Assembly: GCF_001638985.1 (NCBI RefSeq)
Contig: NW_017265139.1
Span: 1,302,001 to 1,366,000, forward strand
Direction: 5' to 3'
Source: Phycomyces blakesleeanus NRRL 1555(-)
Lineage: Eukaryota; Mucoromycota; Mucoromycetes; Mucorales; Phycomycetaceae
Length of the DNA: 64,000 bases
Program-made: the position numbers and the translations under genes
Part shown: positions 46,414 to 58,095 of the stretch, in pieces
Position numbering within the stretch: the stretch's first letter is position 1
Layout of the letters: the number at the start of each line of letters is the position of its first letter
Notes under the pieces: generated by a model
Databases searched by the model: none
Seen by the model: the letters and a program-made list of their open reading frames with translations, nothing else
Told to the model about the DNA's origin: nothing

Positions 46414-48337
46414 CTCAAAGGTGTCAGTTGGTAAAAAAAGAGAGTAAAAGGTGGTTAAAGTTAACGATATAAATATATAACAGTTTATAAGCTGAATATT
46501 TTCTATAATAGTACATTTCCATGACAATATTAATAAAGCACAAAGCGCAAGAGGTATGTTTATCCGTTTCCCCGAATGAACTATTTAATGGTGTATCATT
46601 TGGCAAACAATGGTCTGGATAAAAGAATGTCTGTTTTTAACATCCAAATATAACTATCACTGTAGTAAATGGCAGACATTATGATTCCTACGGTCACGGA
46701 GTTATAATGTTTGCCAATAGAATCTTGGCTTTTAGTAAATTAAAAGTATTTACAGCGAATACTATTTATGGGAGTTAAAATTACTTTTTCTCTAATCCAA
46801 TAAAATCGTTTAAAGTAGCAAAATTATACCATTTTTAGGTACATATTTCTCTTTTTATAACAAATTTGGATAGTACAATTCGTTGGATTTCAGATTATTT
46901 TTGCATATAATCCAATCAAATATTCTAAATATGGCAAATATATACCTTTTTTTAGATATCTCTATTCTTATAATTGGTTCAACAAATACACGGTTTTATA
47001 TTAGAGAAGGTGTTATCTCATAGAAAATTCGGGACTGCTTAATTACAAAAAGTTGATGTCCAACGTCGGAATAAAGATCGTAATTTAATTTTTTACAATT
47101 TCTGCGAGAAAGAAAATCAAAAGCAATGCGTTTCTTTCTTAATACCAACATAAAGACAACTTACACCCAAAATAAAGAAAAATATGCTTTTCATTAACCC
47201 TGACCTGATCGAGTAGCTTATTACTAATGATAATGAGTCGTAGGAAACTAAAGCCAAAAGGAGAAGCCGTAAACGCTTAAATCTTGAAGACCTTTCTGAC
47301 GCTGAGTGCAAGAGAGAGTTCCGATTGACTCTTCAAGAGGTAGTTTGTTCTTTACAAGTATATATCTCAATGTGAGCGTATAAAGCCCTTGGTATATAAG
47401 TGCTTAAGATATATCTGTCAATTTCTAATACCCTCACATTAAATACATATCCTTCTTCCTATTACCTACTATGGAACTAGGCACAACTTTTATACTAGTA
47501 CAATTTTTTTACTTCACAGTAAATAACACCTAATTATCTGTTTAAATTATAGTTATCTTTGTACTATTAATCTTTAGTCTCATTATAATGTTCTGTGTAG
47601 TTTAGGTCTTATACCAACATCTTGCTTAAACAAAGATTCTTGGCATCATTTGTTGTCAAAAAAATAAGTGACAGAAAATTCGAACGAATTTTCTGTGATT
47701 TGGGCACTTTTCTAACAGAAATTCTGTGGGTGGTTACCATTTTAGTAAAAAGTGAAACAAATATCTGGAAATTAAAGCGCCGGAAAGTGATCATCTCACG
47801 GAAAATTGAAATTTCTGTGAGATAACACCTTGTCTAATATTCTAGTAATTTCAAAATATATATATGCTCCATAGTAAATACTACTTTCTCATTTATTTAA
47901 TATTGTAGGTTAAAAAATACATCTTTAAAATCACTGCCATTTTACTACATTCTATCTCCTAATTTTTAGTCTGTGATCCCAAGATTGACTTTCCCTCTAT
48001 TGTAATGCAAAGCTTTTCTTCTGCTCATGAGAAAAACTGGGTTTGGGTACAAATATGTAGAATCCTGGGAATTTTTCTTTGATATACCTGATAATATTAC
48101 CACGTTAGATACCGATAACTCACTCCTAAGAGATATGGCTTTCATCCTTTTATTTTATTATCGGGCGTGATCTAGTTGCAAGAGAAGATTTTGCAAAGAA
48201 AAACAAAAAAAAGGTACTCGAAAAGCGGTTTGTTTTTGGTAAAGGTATGATATGTTATTGTCGCAGTATATATATATATATAGATTAAGCGCATGGGTTG
48301 GATGAATAATTACAGAAAAATAAAGAATAAAAAAAAA
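46414..48337. other. Gene-poor AT-rich region holding a TIR element
   Basis: 1.9 kb without an intact gene, largely occupied by the inverted-repeat element at 47001-47838. Confidence 0.5.
47001..47838. mobile_element. Tc1/mariner-type non-autonomous TIR element (about 840 bp)
   Basis: Left end (47001-47027) and right end (47812-47838) are inverted copies of TTAGA(G/C)AAGGTGTTATCTC followed by A(T/C)AGAAA, with about two mismatches in 26 bases. Each end is preceded or followed by TA, the target duplication of Tc1/mariner elements. Inside are further palindromes, including ACAGAAAATTCG/CGAATTTTCTGT around 47671-47698. A minus-strand open stretch (47311-47117) has no recognised domain, so the element is probably non-autonomous. 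Confidence 0.6.
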
Positions 48338-51300
48338 TTATTTGCCGCGCCCTAGAAGATCTGCTAGAGGAGAAGGAGCTCTTGGTCGTTCTCTTCCACC
48401 ACTAAGTCCTTTGGGAGAAGAATCAAATTCTAGGGGTAAACCTCGTCTCGGTGGCTTCCACTGTTTATCAGAAACTCCAGGTGGTGTAGATTGAGCTCCA
48501 CCAAATGACACTCTTCGGTCATTTGGTAAACTTGGGAGCTTGTAGGCGTTTGGAGAAGGCTTTCGAGCGTCATTGGGTTCTGAGCCATTTGTACTTCTTG
48601 TAGAATTATAATCTGGACGTGGGCGGCCAGCATTTAGAGATGGAAGGGGAGACTTGCTTCTAGACCTTTGATTTTTCTCATTGTTAGGGAGACCCTATAA
48701 AAGTATGCATTTAGATATCGTACAAAATAACATTAACTTGCGGTTTTTTTTTTAAAAAAAAACTTACTCTGTTGCCTGGTTTGATAGGGTTAATATCAAT
48801 ATATCCAGAAGATGTGCTATGCTCACTATCATCTGACATAATGGAATCTTCTCCCAGTGAGGAGATTTGTTTCAATTTTGCAATTTGTCGAATGAGCGGT
48901 TCCAAATCCTTGGCTATTCCAGAAATATTCTCTTCTCTTTTACGTTGTATCTCTCTCGTTACACTCTCACACTTTTCCATAACTGCCTGTAGCTCTAGTT
49001 TTTTTGCTTGTATTTCCTGCTCCATCGCTTTGTTGTCTACTCGAAGTACTTGTACACTTTCTTGTAGGGACGTACGCTCAGATTGTAGAGACTTAATTTC
49101 CGCTTCTAGTGAATCTTTCTGAACCGATAGTCTTGCGTGCAAATCAACAAGCTCAACAGTCTGCCCATCTAGTCTCTGCGTGTTGTTTCCATCTAAATTC
49201 AGAGATTTTTGCTTTCCGATATCCTCGAAATCTTTTGAAGCCGAATTCTTCTGATCGATGTGGTCGATAGCACGTAATACAAGGTCCTCGACCATTTTAT
49301 ACATTATACCCGTGTACTCTTCCAAGTGTTCACGCATAGACAGCATAGATTTATCAAAGTATCCGCGCGCATTATCTTCATACTTTTTCAGTTTATCTTC
49401 AGTGTTATCTTGTTTAAGTTTCTTTTGTCCGGTAGGGTCTTGCCAATCTACGCCAAGGTGGCTATTGAATGCGCTCTTAACTGCTCTTCGAACAGTTTCT
49501 TCCATGCCTACATGACTACCTCCAAAACGGTCTAGTACACGTAAAGTACGCTCCATGTATCCACGGGTGCCCATAACTAGCTCTCGGATATCTCCTAATA
49601 TAGCTTCATCTGTCAGTGTTTCTTGATTAGAAGATATATCTCGCATTGTAGTTTCACTTTCTGCTGAGAATTGGCGCGGATATGACCCCATATTGCTGTT
49701 CAATCTGCTTAATCGTTCTTCAGTCATCATCAGTCTATCTACCACCTCTTCAAGTTGCTGAGATAATCCAGGTAGATCAGGAATGGCACTAGCTTCAATT
49801 TGCTGGATAACATGCTGGAAAAGATGGCCAAGCACCTTGAGACTCTTTTCATAATCATCTCTTCCTTCTTTCTGACTCTCTTTGAGCTCTTCTGTGCTAG
49901 ACTGAAGTGCAGTGGAAATACTTTCATGGATTTCTTGAAGCTGATAATTGATAGCATGATTGTCAAGTACATCACTTTTGCTTGTTTCCGGGTCCGTATC
50001 TTTTTGATGCTCCAAATACGCCCCAACTTTCTCTAACATGTCCTCAGACTGCTTACGCATATCATTAATCCACTCCCCTGTCTGTTTTTGATGGGCTTGA
50101 AGTGTATCCTGAATCGACTGTACAGCGGTATCAAGACCCTCTTTATCAATTCCGTCCGAAATTTTGTCTTTTAGCAATCCAAGCATTGTGTGGACACCTG
50201 ATATATCGTCGGTTGCTATCTGTCGGTCAGAAGAATCATCTTTATCCATACAGAAGGACATGAGGCGAGTTTGAGATAGCTGGAGCATCTCCATCATCTG
50301 CATCAACACATCAAACTTTCCTGACAATGAGATGGTATTATTTGAAGATTCATTCCCCTTTTCGTCTGATCCTATGAGCTCTTCGCGCAGGTCACTAAAT
50401 TCACGGCGAAGCTCATCAAGTACTTGTGTTTGTTTGTCAGATTTGCTGTTATTCTTTCCATCTTCCGACTCTGACTCCATAAATCGTAAAATGCCATGTT
50501 GGAGCTCGGTCCACTCTTCACGGGCCTCATCTAAGGTTTTGCATAGCTTTTCTGTACTTGACTTGATATCTGAAACCTGGAGATTCATTGCAGGATTGCC
50601 TTCAGAAGCTAGTTTAACTTGGTCACGTAATGCCTGAAGACTGTACTTCACATCAGAAAGAGTTTCCTTTACAGAATCTGGGCAATCTTCGTTTTGATTT
50701 GAATTGTATCGTCCCTCTCTGCGCCCGATCTTATGATACGTCTCTGGTGTCCGATCAGCTTTTTCTTGATTGGTTATTTTATACTCCATTTGTTTTTTAA
50801 TATATTCGAGATCGTCTACTCTCAATCGCCATTTAAGAATTTCTTGCTCAAGCGCATCATTTTTCATCAATTGTCTCTCTGACTCTTCTTCTTTAGCTTG
50901 CCAGTCTTCCATCTGTCTCTCTAGATGGTTTGCTTTGTTTCTCCAGCTTGTCATTTCGTTCTCCATCAGTTCTGAGCGCGTATCGAGTGTCTGTCGCATG
51001 TGATCTAGCTCAGTTGCTAGTACGGACTCACGTTCCCGATGCTCGATTTCCATTGTGTGCTCTTTTTTTGCGTGCTGCTCCTCTATTCTAGCCAATCGAT
51101 CTCTAAGCTGGATATTCTCTGCTTCAAGTTCGTCGTTGATTGCTTGAAGATCACGGTTCATATGCTCCGCTGAAATGGTGCGTGTCTGAAGTTGATTATG
51201 GCTAGCAATTGACACTTTCCCCATGATTGATGTAAGCGATGTAACCCAGTCCTTGCGTGCCTGGAAATCGTCTGTAGCCAGGATCACATCTTCCCTCTTT

Positions 51301-52386
51301 ACCAGGATACGCATTTCCCATTTTATTCCGGTCTTGTATTCTTGTGCACGCGGCTGAACTTCTACTACTTCGCTCATGTCGTAAGTTTGAATATGGTTGG
51401 AAAACTACATAGTGTAATACAGAAAGTTCAATATATGCAATATGCTCTTCTTCCTCTAAGCCCTACCTTGTCATCTTTGTAAATATATAGTCCCCCTGGC
51501 TTAACAGCATTCCCATGCTTAGCTACGACATATACAGGTTTCCATTGCTGATAATATGAGCAGTATATGAGTATGCGGTTAAAATTTAACTAGATTAAGA
51601 TTTTACCATTAAACTATTTTTCTTATACAGCCATCCTTCTTTTGCAACCTATATATAATAATATCGAAAAGGAAAATAATTGATGAGATTTTATAAAATT
51701 TATCTTTCACTGTGTTTTACCGTGAATTCCTGAGGTCCATTTGTAGAGGTACTAGTAGGTCCTTGGGTGAAATTAGGTCCAACTAGTAAACTACGGTCTG
51801 AACGCATTGTCGACAGCCCGGAAGTCGAAGAAGCAGAAGTTGATCCAGCATCTGACCTATCATCTCTACGGGCCTTAGAAATGCTAGGTTTTCTTGTCTG
51901 TCTTTGGGTTTCCTCAATTGAGTCATATTCTCCTTCGGAACCTCCCTCATGTTCTGTGGGACCTTTTTCTTGAGGCACAAATGATAGTCTTGTCTTGGAA
52001 ATAGAGGAAACCGGTGATGGGGACTGATTGCGAAACGAAGACACAAAGGCTCCTGGAGGATTTGACTTGCGACTATTTTGCCCAGCTTCGGCTCTCTGTT
52101 GCTGTTGCTGCTGTTGCATGAGCCATTGATGGTGTTGCTGAAGTGCTGCAACTGATTTTCCAGAAGTGGCTGCTGTTGGCCTTGACTGCCGTACATTGGT
52201 TTGCTCAGAATGATTTGAGGGGCTTGGTACTCGTTTAGTATAGCTTTTTAAGGCTTCACCAGAAGGAGAGATTGGGCGGGAATCGGTGTGACTCCAGGAT
52301 GGCTTAAGTCTGATGTTAGCCGGGTTGGCACTATTGGGGTTAACACCCCTTTGGCGGGGGCCTGTCTCTTTCTCGTAGTCATACAT
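48338..52386 (-). CDS. Large PH-domain coiled-coil protein
   Basis: Five exons: complement(join(48338..48694,48768..51404,51467..51547,51607..51648,51721..52386)), 1260 aa. A disordered Ser/Pro/Gln-rich N-terminus (residues 1-220, with a polyQ run) is followed by a PH domain assembled from four exons at about 222-330 (VAKEGWLYKKNSLMQWKPVY, GGLYIYKDDK, WEMRILVKREDVILATDDFQ, ARKDWVTSLTSIMG). Then come about 750 residues of broken heptad coiled coil (for example EAENIQLRDRLARIEEQH; LEAEIKSLQSERTSLQESVQ) and a basic Ser/Pro/Arg tail that ends APSPLADLLGRGK. Such a build fits a cortical scaffold or membrane-tethered cytoskeletal organiser (inference). I do not recognise a named orthologue. It is divergently arranged with PUS3. 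Confidence 0.75.
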
Positions 52387-52932
52387 TTCCTAGTTAACTG
52401 TCTATAAGTAAAGAAAAGGAATGGATAAAGAAAAGGAATAAAAAGCTTACTGTGGAAACAATGAGGAAATACTAAAGGACAAAGTTTTGTAGAATACATG
52501 CTGCGTGAGCAAGTCAACAGTTCCCTTTTTAGGAACCATCAAAGCAAAGGTTTTGACCAAGTTGAGGACGCACATAAATTTCTCCATAAGCGTCGATTTA
52601 TTGTCTTTCTTTGATATGTTGCTTCTTGTTAATTCTGTTTAAAGGAATGATTTAACTTGTTGACGCACCTGTCACAAGGAATAACAATATCCAAAAACAG
52701 ACATTCTCTCGACACAATAGGTTGCTTATTTGAACAGGCAATCTTTTAGCAAATTTATTTATTTATACTTTATCTCATAAGTCATGTTTGGTAAAAAAAC
52801 TATTAATCTATGTGTCTGTCTTAAATAAAGTCCTTTTTTTAAATTATGAGACATTTATTCAACAAAAAAAGTCTGTGGCTTTTTATATAAACTTCTTTGT
52901 ATTTCCTATTCTGGCTTCATATTCATATCTTG
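52387..52932. promoter_or_regulatory. Divergent promoter, PH/coiled-coil gene and PUS3
   Basis: 546 bp between divergent starts, AT-rich, with no single motif standing out. Might include 5' UTR introns of either gene. Confidence 0.4.
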
Positions 52933-54288
52933 ATGAGTTGGGTGCGATCTCTCTTGTGGGGATGCAATGCAACAAAACCCCCCAAAAGTAGCGCATTTGC
53001 ACATTACAATGCTATGTCTAAAGATCAACTTGTCAAACGAGTACTTGCTCTTGAGAGTCAAATGACACAACCCCTACCAGATACTCATTACCCATATAAA
53101 CAAAAAAATAAACCAGGGCGTCCGTTTGACATGAATAAATACGGACAGAGACGAGTGGCCTTCAAGGTCGCGTACCTTGGCTGGAACTACCTTGGATTTG
53201 CATCTCAGAATGACCCCATTACCACTCCCACTGTGGAAGACGAACTCTTCAAAGCATTCAAAGCAGCTTGTCTGATGCATCCCACACCTGAAAAAGCTCA
53301 ATTTTCTCGATGTGGACGAACTGATCGAGGTGTGAGTGGACTAGGACAAGTGATTTCATTAAATGTACGGAGCACAATGGCCAATGGCAAGGAGATTCCT
53401 TACCTCGAGACAATCAATCGACTTTTACCAGATGATATCCGAGTGCTAGCCTGGGCTCCTGTCTCAGACACTTTTAATGCTCGCTTTGATTGTCGTTCCA
53501 GAACGTACAAATATTTCTTCCCAAAGCACACTTTAAATATTGAGCGCATGAAAGAGACGGCATACCATTTTATAGGATCGCACGATTTTCGCAACTTTTG
53601 TAAGCTGGATCCTTCCAAAAACATTACCAATTACCACCGAACAATTCTATCACTAGATATACAACCCGTACTTGGACTAGATACATCTGGTGTGGGGCTA
53701 AATACTGAGTTCTATGAGGTCAAGTTGAAAGGGACTGCATTCCTATGGCACCAGGTCCGATGCATGATGTCTATCTTGTTCTTGGTAGGCCAGGGATTAG
53801 AATCGCCCGAGATCGTCAAGAAACTCATGGATGTCGAGACTATTCAAGCAAGGCCGGACTATCCTATGGCTAGTGATCTCCCATTACTACTGTATGATTG
53901 TGAATTCGAAAATATTGATTGGATTTATGCTTCAGACAATCACAATGCATCTAGTGCAATACCCACGCCATTAAAAACATATAAACACATGCGGGAGCAA
54001 TGGTCGGAGCAAATGACACGCAGTTTGATGTACCAAACCTTCATGAGCAGCATGACTGGGATGCCAATTACAAAACGAGACATGAGTATCTCTAGTCTAG
54101 AAGACTATATTCAATCAGATGAAGCAGAAGATCGGCAAAGTGCAGTGGCCGTTGTTCTTGGAGGAGGAAAGGAAATACGAACATCTCGATATAAACCCTT
54201 GGTTATTAGACCAAGGGCAGACACAGATGCTGTCAAGAAAGAAAAGTATAAAATTAGACTACAAAAAAAAGCGCTTGGTCTTTTATAG
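52933..54288 (+). CDS. PUS3: tRNA pseudouridine(38/39) synthase Pus3/Deg1
   Basis: Intronless, 451 aa from the ATG at 52933. TruA-family enzyme that isomerises U38/U39 in the tRNA anticodon stem-loop. Seen motifs: RRVAFKVAYLGWNYLGFASQ, the catalytic motif SRCGRTDRGVSGLGQVISL with Asp131, NARFDCRSRTYKYFFP, the FIGSHDFRNFCK motif typical of Pus3, and GTAFLWHQVRCMM. A C-terminal fungal extension is basic. An internal ATG (53014) sits just before the conserved Pus3 N-terminus SKDQLVKRVLALE. The 27 residues between the two ATGs are rich in Trp/Arg/Lys and free of acidic residues, so alternative starts could direct part of the enzyme to mitochondria (inference). Confidence 0.93.
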   Translation: MSWVRSLLWGCNATKPPKSSAFAHYNAMSKDQLVKRVLALESQMTQPLPDTHYPYKQKNKPGRPFDMNKYGQRRVAFKVAYLGWNYLGFASQNDPITTPTVEDELFKAFKAACLMHPTPEKAQFSRCGRTDRGVSGLGQVISLNVRSTMANGKEIPYLETINRLLPDDIRVLAWAPVSDTFNARFDCRSRTYKYFFPKHTLNIERMKETAYHFIGSHDFRNFCKLDPSKNITNYHRTILSLDIQPVLGLDTSGVGLNTEFYEVKLKGTAFLWHQVRCMMSILFLVGQGLESPEIVKKLMDVETIQARPDYPMASDLPLLLYDCEFENIDWIYASDNHNASSAIPTPLKTYKHMREQWSEQMTRSLMYQTFMSSMTGMPITKRDMSISSLEDYIQSDEAEDRQSAVAVVLGGGKEIRTSRYKPLVIRPRADTDAVKKEKYKIRLQKKALGLL

Positions 54289-54390
54289 ATGTGTATATTC
54301 TATTGAATTTTTATTTTATTTTTCATTTTAATTTGAAACAATATATGATAAATGAGGCTATGATACAAAAAGGTATAAATGGTGTGTAGA

Positions 54391-55411
54391 TTAATGGGAC
54401 CACTTGTGGGCAATAGATGAAAGCCATTTACTAGCACCCTCAAAACCATTGCGACCTTTTTGGTAATCTTCAAATGCCTGGTAAATTTCTTTGGTAGTGT
54501 TCTAAAAGAAATCAAATAAAGTGGTTAATGTATATCCTATTTGGGGTCTACCTAATCATATCAATATATTACCATCACAAATGGACCGTGCTGAACAATG
54601 GGTTCCCCGATAGGCTTGCCTCCGATAATGACAAAGTGGCAGTCATCAGAAAGAGACTCCACAGGAACAAATGTACCGCCATTGTTGCTGAGTACGAGTG
54701 TGTGGTGGGCCTCAGAAATATGGTTGCTGCCACCAAATTTGGCCTCACCAGAAATAGTGTAGATGAATCCAGTAAAGTTGTCAGGGATTACCTGCTCAAT
54801 AGCCTTGCCCTTCTTGAGCTTTACATCGATGTACATGGTAGGAGTACGTGTCAATACGGGGCTGTGGACACCATAAGATTCACCGGCGATCACACGAATA
54901 TCAACACCTTCTTCAGGGGATACTTGAGCTACGTCATGGCTGGGTAATTCTTGGTAAGAAGGTTCAATCATCTTGTCCTTGGCGGCCAGGTTGACCCACA
55001 ATTGAAGACCGTGAGAAGGATTCTTATTGGCTGGAATTTCTGCGTGAAGAATACCACGACCAGCAGTCATCCACTGCAAATCGCCACCTTTCAAGTGACC
55101 TTTGTGTCCCTTGAAGTCTTCGTGCAAGAATTCACCGTCGAGCATATAGGTCACAGTTTCAAAGCCACGGTGAGGGTGATCAGGAAAACCTCCTGGGGCT
55201 CTGACATCGAACTCATCAAGCATGAGGAAGGGATCAAGGTTGCGAAGGGCAGGAGTACCAATACTGCGGTAGACTAGTAAAGGGAAACAGATAATATAGT
55301 CAGTAACTGAAAATATTACCGCAAAAGTAATTTACCTTTGGCACCATCACCATCCATTTGAGGGCGGGAGAGAACAGACTTGATAACGTTTCTGGCAATG
55401 CGGGCAGTCAT
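54391..55411 (-). CDS. Pirin (bicupin iron protein / quercetinase-like)
   Basis: Model complement(join(54391..54501,54573..55273,55336..55411)), 295 aa. Two cupin barrels; the N-terminal one carries the metal ligands His58 and His60 (HPHRGFE) and His102 and Glu104 (MTAGRGILHAEIP), all intact. Family blocks NLDPFLMLDEFDVRAPGGFP, LQLWVNLAAKDKM, and the C-terminal GPFVMNTTKEIYQAFEDYQ...NGF are well kept. Human pirin is a nuclear redox-sensing cofactor and bacterial forms oxidise flavonoids; the fungal role is unclear. The residues MTARIARNVIKSVLSR at the start are basic and amphipathic, resembling a mitochondrial presequence. Both splice junctions complete conserved sequence. Tail-to-tail with PUS3. 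Confidence 0.93.
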
Positions 55412-55813
55412 TGTAATGTTTGTTTGTAAAGAAGTTGATTGTAAAATGTGGATACTCAAAAACGACGACCAACCTCAGGGAGTATATATAGGATTCTAAT
55501 TTAAACTCAGGGCGCAATGTTTGTAATCCATGACAGATCTTATAAATCTCAATTTTTGGATATTACCAAATACAATCCCCGCTTTTGTCAGCAAATAAGT
55601 CATGGCTTACAAGACAATGTTTCTAAAGCAGAGTTTGAAAATACAGTATGTACAATAGGTCTAAATTTATACTGATAATAGAGAAGAAATTGGAATCTAG
55701 GTAATATCACAAAGTTGAATTGAATCTTAATAGAGTCTAACCAGCTAATATAATAAATTTACTGAAGACTCACTCCTCTTCATTGTGTTTTGCCATAAAG
55801 TAGGATAAAGCGT
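55412..55813. other. Intergenic, upstream of pirin
   Basis: 402 bp between the pirin start and the carrier stop, both on the minus strand. A TATATA-like element lies near 55482-55490. Nothing else seen. Confidence 0.4.
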
Positions 55814-57743
55814 TTAAGAGATTCCCAGAGAACGTTTACTGAATTCATAAACAGCGTAACTAATACTAACCGATGGAACGACCTAGAAACATATCATACC
55901 AGTAAACAAATTGTACTCAAATTTTAATATATATGTATAATATGCAGTGTATACCTTGAACAGAGTAGGCCCAAGGCCTTTGTAAAATCCCTTGATTCCA
56001 TCGGCCTGGAATGTTTTTTTCACCGCATCAAATGCTGAATTATACCGATGGGGGTGACCAGCTGTTCCTTGAGCTTGCAATCTTGTGCGTATCATATTAA
56101 GCGGATATACACTTGTGGCACCGATAGAACCGCTAACCATTCCACATGTCCACAACACAAGCACGTTTGGTTGAGGTGCCTCCCCTGTTTGTCGATGTTC
56201 TGCTGCTTGTTTATTCATATGTTGGAGATAAGTTACCTTCAGCGTCTCGTATATACCTTGAAAATTAGTATTTTAATGAGCAGTTTGATTTGTAGTACAA
56301 TATATGTTAGCCTTTACCCATATCCAAAGCTTGGTAAGGGAAAACACCTAAAAGACCTGTTGGATACAATAAAAGAAAATATCAATAAAGTTGAAAATCC
56401 ACACAATTATACGACTTTTCTATTATTACCAAGTGTAAGTCCTGGCCAGAATGCGCGTATACCCTTTGTTTTGTACATTTCCTTGGCCGTCAAGAAGATG
56501 TATGATTGAGGTTTACCGGATGTACAAGGCATGTGAGGATTAGGAATTGCGACAGGTGATCCGCCGTGGTTAGCCATTATACGAGTTTTTAAGGTCTCGA
56601 CAGGATAAATACAGAACTGCGAACATAGACCAGCCATACCACCCGCAATAAATCGAGCACTCACTGGGATTCCGTTCTTATCTTCCGAATTGGTTAATTC
56701 TGCCATTATTGACTTGGCTGTCTCAAATACATAGAATTTGATTGCAGATTCTGGTACAATCTTGACCACATTGAGACCATTTCCAACAAAAAATGCTCTC
56801 AAACCACCTTGGCTGTATATGTGTTTCAGAGCTGCTGTGATAGACATTGGAGCTTTTGCTTGTGCCTGATAGGAGGTTTGTGTGATAAGGTATACTTTGA
56901 GACGATCGAGCGGGGCAGTGCATGTCCTTGATACCGCACCGGCAATTCCACCAGCAGCAAGATATTTGTATGCATTTCCAACCGCTTCATCCGTGTGGGG
57001 AAAGACGACTTCGGCATCAGGCGTGAGTTGGGTCGAGGTCTGGTAATATTTATAAATCTCGATAATCGTTGTGTCCTGTGGTAGCAGCTGGGGGGATTGG
57101 ACAAGCGTTAGTTTTTATCGTCCAAGGTTATTCTTCTCTTTGCGTGGGTTCACCAGCAGAAAATCTCGCCAGTCTTGGAAATCGATGTAGCCGTTGCCCT
57201 CTACATATAGCATTTGTGTAATGGTGAATAAACGTGTTCCTTGGTTATAATAGAAATATATGCAAGATCATGTGTGCGTTTATCTACTGGCTGTCAAATA
57301 GGAACCATTACTCTTAATAGTCAAAACATACCGGTGTCAATCGCTTGAATAAACTGTTCGATATCGTCTTCGGTTACACAAACACCGGCTGCTTTTAATG
57401 CGCTTTTCAAGTCACCTGCGCGTAAACGATGGTCGTTGGATTTGTTGATTTCTGAAAACAGAGCCCAAAGTTCACGCTCTTTTTCAAGAACGTAGGCCCT
57501 AAATTCCTCATAATCAATCAGTCCGTCTCTCGAAGTATTGCACTTGGCTAGTAGATCTGTAGCATAGGATGTATGGGTTGGCAGATGCGTCAATTTGAGG
57601 AAACCTCTTATGATCGCATCTGCATCAAGATATCCAGTGTTATTGGTATCAAGAGAATCAAACAAGTTTTTTACACGATTCTCTCGTTCGGCCACTTTCT
57701 CGTCATAGTAGGGATGGCGAGGTTGGTCGGAATGTTGGTTCAT
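55814..57743 (-). CDS. EF-hand mitochondrial carrier (SCaMC / Sal1-type ATP-Mg/Pi carrier)
   Basis: Six exons: complement(join(55814..55882,55955..56256,56318..56356,56430..57087,57154..57200,57332..57743)), 508 aa. The N-terminal half has four EF-hand-like loops (DTNNTGYLDADA; NTSRDGLIDYEE; NKSNDHRLRAGD, degenerate; DTEGNGYIDFQD split by an intron). The C-terminal half has three mitochondrial-carrier repeats with P-x-D/E-x-x-[KR] signatures: APLDRLKVYLITQ, YPVETLKTRIMA, YPLNMIRTRLQA. It ends VVPSVSISYAVYEFSKRSLG, the typical carrier C-terminus. The DWRDFLL|LLPQ junction aligns with the SCaMC linker. Known role: Ca2+-regulated exchange of ATP-Mg and phosphate across the inner membrane. Start is the ATG at 57743; the open frame extends three codons upstream without ATG. 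Confidence 0.92.
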
Positions 57744-58095
57744 GGCGTCCAAGCGAAATGCAATATTTCATGAAACAACAGCCCAAACTGCTTTTTTTAA
57801 ATTGGTATTAAGAAGTCTATACAAAAAAGAAACAGCAAAAGACCGGGAAATAGAAGGAAGCGTTTCTTCTTCCTTTGAATTTCCTTTAAAATATATTTGA
57901 GAGTAGGGGGGGTGGAAGAAGAAAAGTACAAAGTAAAATTTAATCCGCTACTGAGACTTTTTTCACTTTTTTTCTACTTGCTTTAGACTAATAGAAGAAA
58001 AGGGTCTTAATCAATGTGGCTTGGCATACCCCGGACTTCAACTTTTTTTTGACATGGAGAGGTGGGTTACACGGTCTTCTTTTTACTCTATTTTA
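57744..58095. other. Intergenic, upstream of the carrier gene
   Basis: 352 bp between the carrier start and HAL2 stop (both minus strand). Poly-T and purine-rich runs only. Confidence 0.4.
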
